Positions 6,235 through 9,625 of a stretch of DNA of 9,625 nucleotides are shown here, piece after piece (position 1 is the stretch's first letter; every line of letters begins with the position of its first letter). A program made the position numbers and the translations under genes. This DNA comes from Burkholderiales bacterium (lineage in GTDB: Bacteria > Pseudomonadota > Gammaproteobacteria > Burkholderiales > Casimicrobiaceae), in NCBI GenBank assembly GCA_025354075.1, contig JANXNO010000115.1, positions 1-9,625 on the forward strand. Direction: 5' to 3'. The notes under the pieces were generated by a model that saw nothing but the letters and a program-made list of their open reading frames with translations, searched no databases and was not told where the DNA came from.

Positions 6235-7698
6235 TTGACACACGTTCCCAAAGATCCGCTTGACGCCCCAGACTTGGGTGCGTTGTCCGATCTTGCGCCG
6301 CAACTGGCGCAGACCTTTGTGTCCATCGCCAGCGACATTGCGCTGGTAATCGATGCCGACGGTGTGATTCGTCATATGGCAACGGGGGCCGCTCCCATCG
6401 CAGGATCAAATGCCAACTGGATCGGTCGTCCTTGGGCTGAAACGGTCAGCGGTGACACCCGACGCAAGATTGAGCAACTGCTGAGCGAGGCGCAGACCTC
6501 GGGCGTCACTCGGCGGCGTGAGGTCAATCACCCCACCGTTGGAGGGCAGGATATTCCGGTGGCGTACACCGCCATTCGTTTGGGGCGCGATGGCCCGGTG
6601 CTTGCGGTTGGCCGCGATCTGCGCGCTGTAACGGCGATTCAGGAGCGTTTTGTTGTCGCACAGCAGGATATGGAGCGTCATTACTGGCAGCAGCGCCAGT
6701 CCGAATCGCGTTATCGGCTGCTGTTTCAGGTGGCTACCGACGCCGTGATGGTGGTCGATGCACATACGCTCTTGATCGTCGAGGCAAACGCTGCGGCAGG
6801 GGCATTGTTCGCCCGCACAGGCCTAAATTTGCTGGGTAAAAGCGTGCTTGATGGCGTTGCCCGCACGAGTCGACCGGGCGTAGAAGAGCTTCTGATCACG
6901 GCGCGGGCCAGCGGTCGACCTGCCGAAATTCGGGCGCGTGCAGCGAGCGCGCCCGGCACCCTTGTTTTCACGCAACTGGCGGCCATCGACATTTCCGCGA
7001 CACCGTTTCGCGCGGGCGAGACGATGTTGTTGCTGGTTCGCGCGCGCGCGGTCAGCGCGGCGACCGAAAAGCAGTCGGGCAGCGAGCTTGCCGAATTTGT
7101 GGAGCGCACCACTGACGCAGTCACCATCACCGATTCCAGTGGTCGTGTGCTGATGGCAAACCCGGCGTTTGCCACGCTTTGCGGATTGCCGAGCGAGGCT
7201 CAGGCAATGGGTCGGGGTCTGGCTGAGGTATTGGGCGACCCGCAGCATGCGCTGATCTCCATCCTGGCAGAAGCGCGGCGTCACGGCATTGCCGAAAAAC
7301 GGATAGCTGTGGTTGGGCAGGCAGACGGGCACCGTTGCGAGGTAGAAATCTCGGCGGCGATTTTGGCTGAGGGCGATCAGGAACGGATTGGTTTGACGCT
7401 GCGACGCTGCGACACAGTGACCTGCTCGACGCCGTTGCAACTCGGCGAACTGGCCCGGGCCATTGATAGTTTAGCGAATCAAATTGGCCAGGTACCCCTG
7501 TCCGAACTTTTGCAAGAGGCGAGCGACATCGCCGAGCGCCACTTGATCGAGGCAGCCTTGCAGCGTACGCAAGGCGACAGCGAACGCGCCGCTGAACTGC
7601 TTGGCATCAACTCCGATAATTTTGACCGCCGCTCGCGCTATCTCGGCGTCGGCTCGTCTTTACCGACTGCCGCCGTCGACCCCAAGCTGATTCATTAG
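6235..7698 (+). CDS. ppsR: PpsR/CrtJ-family transcriptional regulator
   Basis: A 487-residue cytoplasmic DNA-binding regulator of the family that represses (sometimes activates) bacteriochlorophyll, carotenoid and light-harvesting genes in phototrophic proteobacteria. The order is typical: N-PAS (about 25-130, SDIALVIDADGVIR and GRPWAETV), a Gln-rich linker helix (about 134-158), PAS1 (about 155-270), PAS2 (about 285-390, DAVTITDSSGRVLMANPAF), then a Fis-type HTH (about 430-472, IEAALQRT...AAELLGI). The recognition helix reads NSDNFDRRSRYLG in place of the usual S-R-x-T/S-L-Y-type sequence. Cys occur at 316, 368, 392 and 397 but none in the HTH, where CrtJ/PpsR carry a redox-active Cys. The TTG at 6235 is the most upstream usual start in the open frame, with a weak GGA 10 bases before; the first ATG would fall inside N-PAS. 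The phytochrome gene begins 7 bases after the TAG, so the two are very likely co-transcribed. Confidence 0.93.
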   Translation: MTHVPKDPLDAPDLGALSDLAPQLAQTFVSIASDIALVIDADGVIRHMATGAAPIAGSNANWIGRPWAETVSGDTRRKIEQLLSEAQTSGVTRRREVNHPTVGGQDIPVAYTAIRLGRDGPVLAVGRDLRAVTAIQERFVVAQQDMERHYWQQRQSESRYRLLFQVATDAVMVVDAHTLLIVEANAAAGALFARTGLNLLGKSVLDGVARTSRPGVEELLITARASGRPAEIRARAASAPGTLVFTQLAAIDISATPFRAGETMLLLVRARAVSAATEKQSGSELAEFVERTTDAVTITDSSGRVLMANPAFATLCGLPSEAQAMGRGLAEVLGDPQHALISILAEARRHGIAEKRIAVVGQADGHRCEVEISAAILAEGDQERIGLTLRRCDTVTCSTPLQLGELARAIDSLANQIGQVPLSELLQEASDIAERHLIEAALQRTQGDSERAAELLGINSDNFDRRSRYLGVGSSLPTAAVDPKLIH

Positions 7699-7705
7699 CT
7701 CGCGC

Positions 7706-9625
7706 GTGATTTACAGTCCGCCCTTCGGCCAGGCCGATCTCACCAATTGTGAGCGTGAGTTGATCCAGCTCGCCGGCTCAATACAGCCTCACGGCCTGCT
7801 GCTGGTGCTTGATCAACCAGACGGCGTAATCGTGCAAGCGTCATCGAACGCCGCAAACTGCTTGGGCGTGGCCAGCGGCAGTTTGATCGGCACGTCACTC
7901 ACCGCGCTGCTGGGCGACATCGCGCAACGGGTGCTTGAATGCGCTACGGTCGCCGATCTGGCAGAGCCGCTACCGTTGCAATGTTCGACCGTTACGTGCG
8001 ACGTTGTCAAATATTGGGAGGGCGCCCTGCATCGTATTGAGCCAGGCCGCTTGATCGTTGAGCTGGAGACGACTGCTGACGCGCCGACCTTCACGGTTGC
8101 GCATGATCAGCATCGCTTGCTGCAACTGGTCGGGGACTCGGTGCAGCGCTTGAGCAACGCGGCAAACATCGGCGTACTCGCCGACACCGCTGCGCTCCGT
8201 GTGCGTGAATTGATTGGCTACGACCGCGTGATGGTCTACAAGTTCGATGCCGATGGCCACGGCAAAATCATCGCCGAGGCGCGCGACCCGCGACTGGAAT
8301 CGCTGCTCGGCCATCACTATCCCGCCACCGACATACCGCAGCGCGCGCGTGAGCTGTATCTCCGCAATCGCGTTCGCGTCCTGGTGGATGTGCACTACGA
8401 GCCGTCCGTGCTGGAGACGGCGGCTGAAAGCGCAGACAACAGTCCACTCGACATGTCGATGTCGTTCTTGCGCAGCATGTCGCCGCTGCATTTGCAGTAT
8501 CTGAAAAACATGGGCGTCACCGCGACGCTGGTGGTGTCTCTGGTGCGCGAAGGCAAGCTCTGGGGCCTGATTGCTGCGCACCATTATTCACCGCGCAACG
8601 TGCGCTTTGCGGTGCGCGCCGCCTGCGATCTGCTCGCCGAGGTCATGTCCACCCGAATCGCTGCGATTGAAAATTACGCCCACGCGCAGGTGGCGGTGAT
8701 GGTGCGGAGGCTGGAGCAACGGTTGATCGAAGCGACGTCCACCGAGGGCGATTGGCGGCTCGCCCTGTTCCGCAACCCGCGCACGCTGCTGCAACCGCTG
8801 GAGGCGACCGGAGCCGCGTTGTTCACCGACGGCGAAGTGTTGACTTCGGGTGAAGTACCGTCCACGCCGGAGCTGCGTGAGCTGCTGCAATGGATTGACA
8901 CACAGTCGAAGGAGACGCTGTTTAGCTGCTCCTCGGTTGCCAAAGCGAACCCAATGCTCGACTCGTTGACGCCGACGGCTAGCGGCGTGCTCGCGGTCAA
9001 GCTGTCAACCAAGCGGCCCGATTATTTGATGTGGTTCCGCAAGGAGCAGCTCTTAACCGTGACGTGGGGCGGCGATCCGTCCAAGCCCATGTTCGGCAAC
9101 GATCCCAGGGAGCTCTCGCCACGGCGCTCGTTTGCGGCATGGTCGGAAATTGTGCGCAGCACGGCGCTGCCCTGGACGAGCGCCGAACTCGCGCTGGGTC
9201 GCGCGATTGGTGCGGCACTCGTCGATATCATCGTGCAGGTACACGCCGTACGCTTGTTGGTTGCCGAACATCAGTTAGCTGGCATTCGCGCCACCGTGGA
9301 AAGCTCGGGCGAGTCCGTGGCAATTGCTGATGCGGACGGGCGCTTGTTGTTTTGCAATCATGCCTTTGCCGCGCTGACTGGGCGCAGCGGAGACGAAATT
9401 CCCGACTTGCAGCAGGTGGCGCGGCTGTTCACCGATCCGCACGCCATGCGCCGGACGCTGGCCGCGCTTAATGGTGGCCAGCCGCCGTGGCGTGGCGAGA
9501 TGGCCCTGCGCCTTGAGGACAAATCAGCGCTGCCAGTCGCAGTGCGTGCTGAGGTGGTGCCAGGACGCGATGGCAAGATGCTGGGATTTATCCTCACCCT
9601 GTTTGATCTGCGCGACAGTAAGCGC
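7706..9625 (+). CDS. Bacteriophytochrome (PAS-GAF-PHY-PAS), truncated by the window end
   Basis: Red/far-red photoreceptor using biliverdin; 640 codons are present and the frame is still open at the end. C15 in TNCERELIQLAGSIQPHG is the expected biliverdin-attachment Cys. The PAS domain spans about 15-115. The GAF domain (about 135-305) has MVYKFD, PATDIPQ with D209, SPLHLQYL with H262 and Y265, and AAHHYSP with H292; these match D207, H260, Y263 and H290 of the Deinococcus phytochrome. The PHY domain (about 310-510) carries the tongue motifs WGG (454-456) and PRRSF (472-476). A further PAS domain starts near 529. The output domain, such as a histidine kinase, is not in view. The start is GTG at 7706: the frame opens after a TGA at 7688-7690 and no ATG precedes the conserved Cys. 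With no Shine-Dalgarno and only 7 bases after the ppsR stop, translational coupling is likely. Relatives beside ppsR antagonise PpsR in a light-dependent way. Confidence 0.95.
   Translation, partial: MIYSPPFGQADLTNCERELIQLAGSIQPHGLLLVLDQPDGVIVQASSNAANCLGVASGSLIGTSLTALLGDIAQRVLECATVADLAEPLPLQCSTVTCDVVKYWEGALHRIEPGRLIVELETTADAPTFTVAHDQHRLLQLVGDSVQRLSNAANIGVLADTAALRVRELIGYDRVMVYKFDADGHGKIIAEARDPRLESLLGHHYPATDIPQRARELYLRNRVRVLVDVHYEPSVLETAAESADNSPLDMSMSFLRSMSPLHLQYLKNMGVTATLVVSLVREGKLWGLIAAHHYSPRNVRFAVRAACDLLAEVMSTRIAAIENYAHAQVAVMVRRLEQRLIEATSTEGDWRLALFRNPRTLLQPLEATGAALFTDGEVLTSGEVPSTPELRELLQWIDTQSKETLFSCSSVAKANPMLDSLTPTASGVLAVKLSTKRPDYLMWFRKEQLLTVTWGGDPSKPMFGNDPRELSPRRSFAAWSEIVRSTALPWTSAELALGRAIGAALVDIIVQVHAVRLLVAEHQLAGIRATVESSGESVAIADADGRLLFCNHAFAALTGRSGDEIPDLQQVARLFTDPHAMRRTLAALNGGQPPWRGEMALRLEDKSALPVAVRAEVVPGRDGKMLGFILTLFDLRDSKR

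Noticed and set aside
6235..6240. Perfect TTGACA hexamer as a -35 box
   Set aside because: It is the TTG-ACA beginning of the ppsR reading frame, and no -10-like sequence lies 16-18 bases downstream.
6823..7440. 205-codon minus-strand frame opposite ppsR
   Set aside because: Antisense shadow of the PAS1-PAS2 region; Arg- and Gln-rich translation without a domain.
7970..8584. 204-codon minus-strand frame opposite the phytochrome GAF domain
   Set aside because: The plus-strand frame carries the invariant phytochrome residues, so the opposite frame is a shadow.

Overview
The window is a stretch of G+C-rich proteobacterial chromosome. The aspartyl-tRNA synthetase sequence and the PpsR/bacteriophytochrome pair suggest a betaproteobacterium, possibly Burkholderiales-like. 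That placement is inferred from protein similarity by eye, and no rRNA or other marker confirms it.

Layout. Bases 1-1547 are the 3' part of aspS (about 80 N-terminal codons are missing). An AT-richer gene follows at 1606-2601. It encodes a protein with a C-terminal Apea-like HEPN domain carrying an R-x4-H motif, so it is a candidate RNase or defence protein. It is bounded by two copies of the 10-mer GTAGGGTGGG; the right-hand copy opens a double-hairpin palindromic REP-like element (2633-2708). Next come a GNAT acetyltransferase with an odd N-terminal extension (2749-3366), a convergent intergenic stretch with hairpins, and a minus-strand exported lysine/tyrosine-rich protein with a possible Tat signal (3507-3998). 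About 540 bases without a convincing gene follow, holding an 11-bp direct repeat and a long-spaced inverted repeat. After these lie an exported protein of unknown function read from a TTG start (4537-5079) and a YeaE-like aldo/keto reductase (5196-6044).

The right-hand third is the most informative part. A PpsR/CrtJ-type regulator (6235-7698; N-PAS, Q-linker, PAS1, PAS2, Fis-type HTH) is followed after 7 bases by a bacteriophytochrome (7706 to the window end). The latter has all the hallmark biliverdin-binding and tongue residues and a further PAS domain, and its remaining C-terminus lies outside the window. The same pairing is known from Bradyrhizobium and Rhodopseudomonas palustris (BphP1-PpsR2), where far-red light lets the phytochrome relieve PpsR repression of photosynthesis genes. 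The working model is therefore a light-sensing two-gene unit: the photoreceptor modulates PpsR, and PpsR controls targets elsewhere. No photosynthesis gene (bch, crt, puf) is visible here, the PpsR recognition helix departs from the usual Fis-type sequence, and no Cys lies in its HTH. Its targets and mode of sensing are therefore open.

No rRNA, tRNA, transposase, CRISPR array or complete mobile element was seen.
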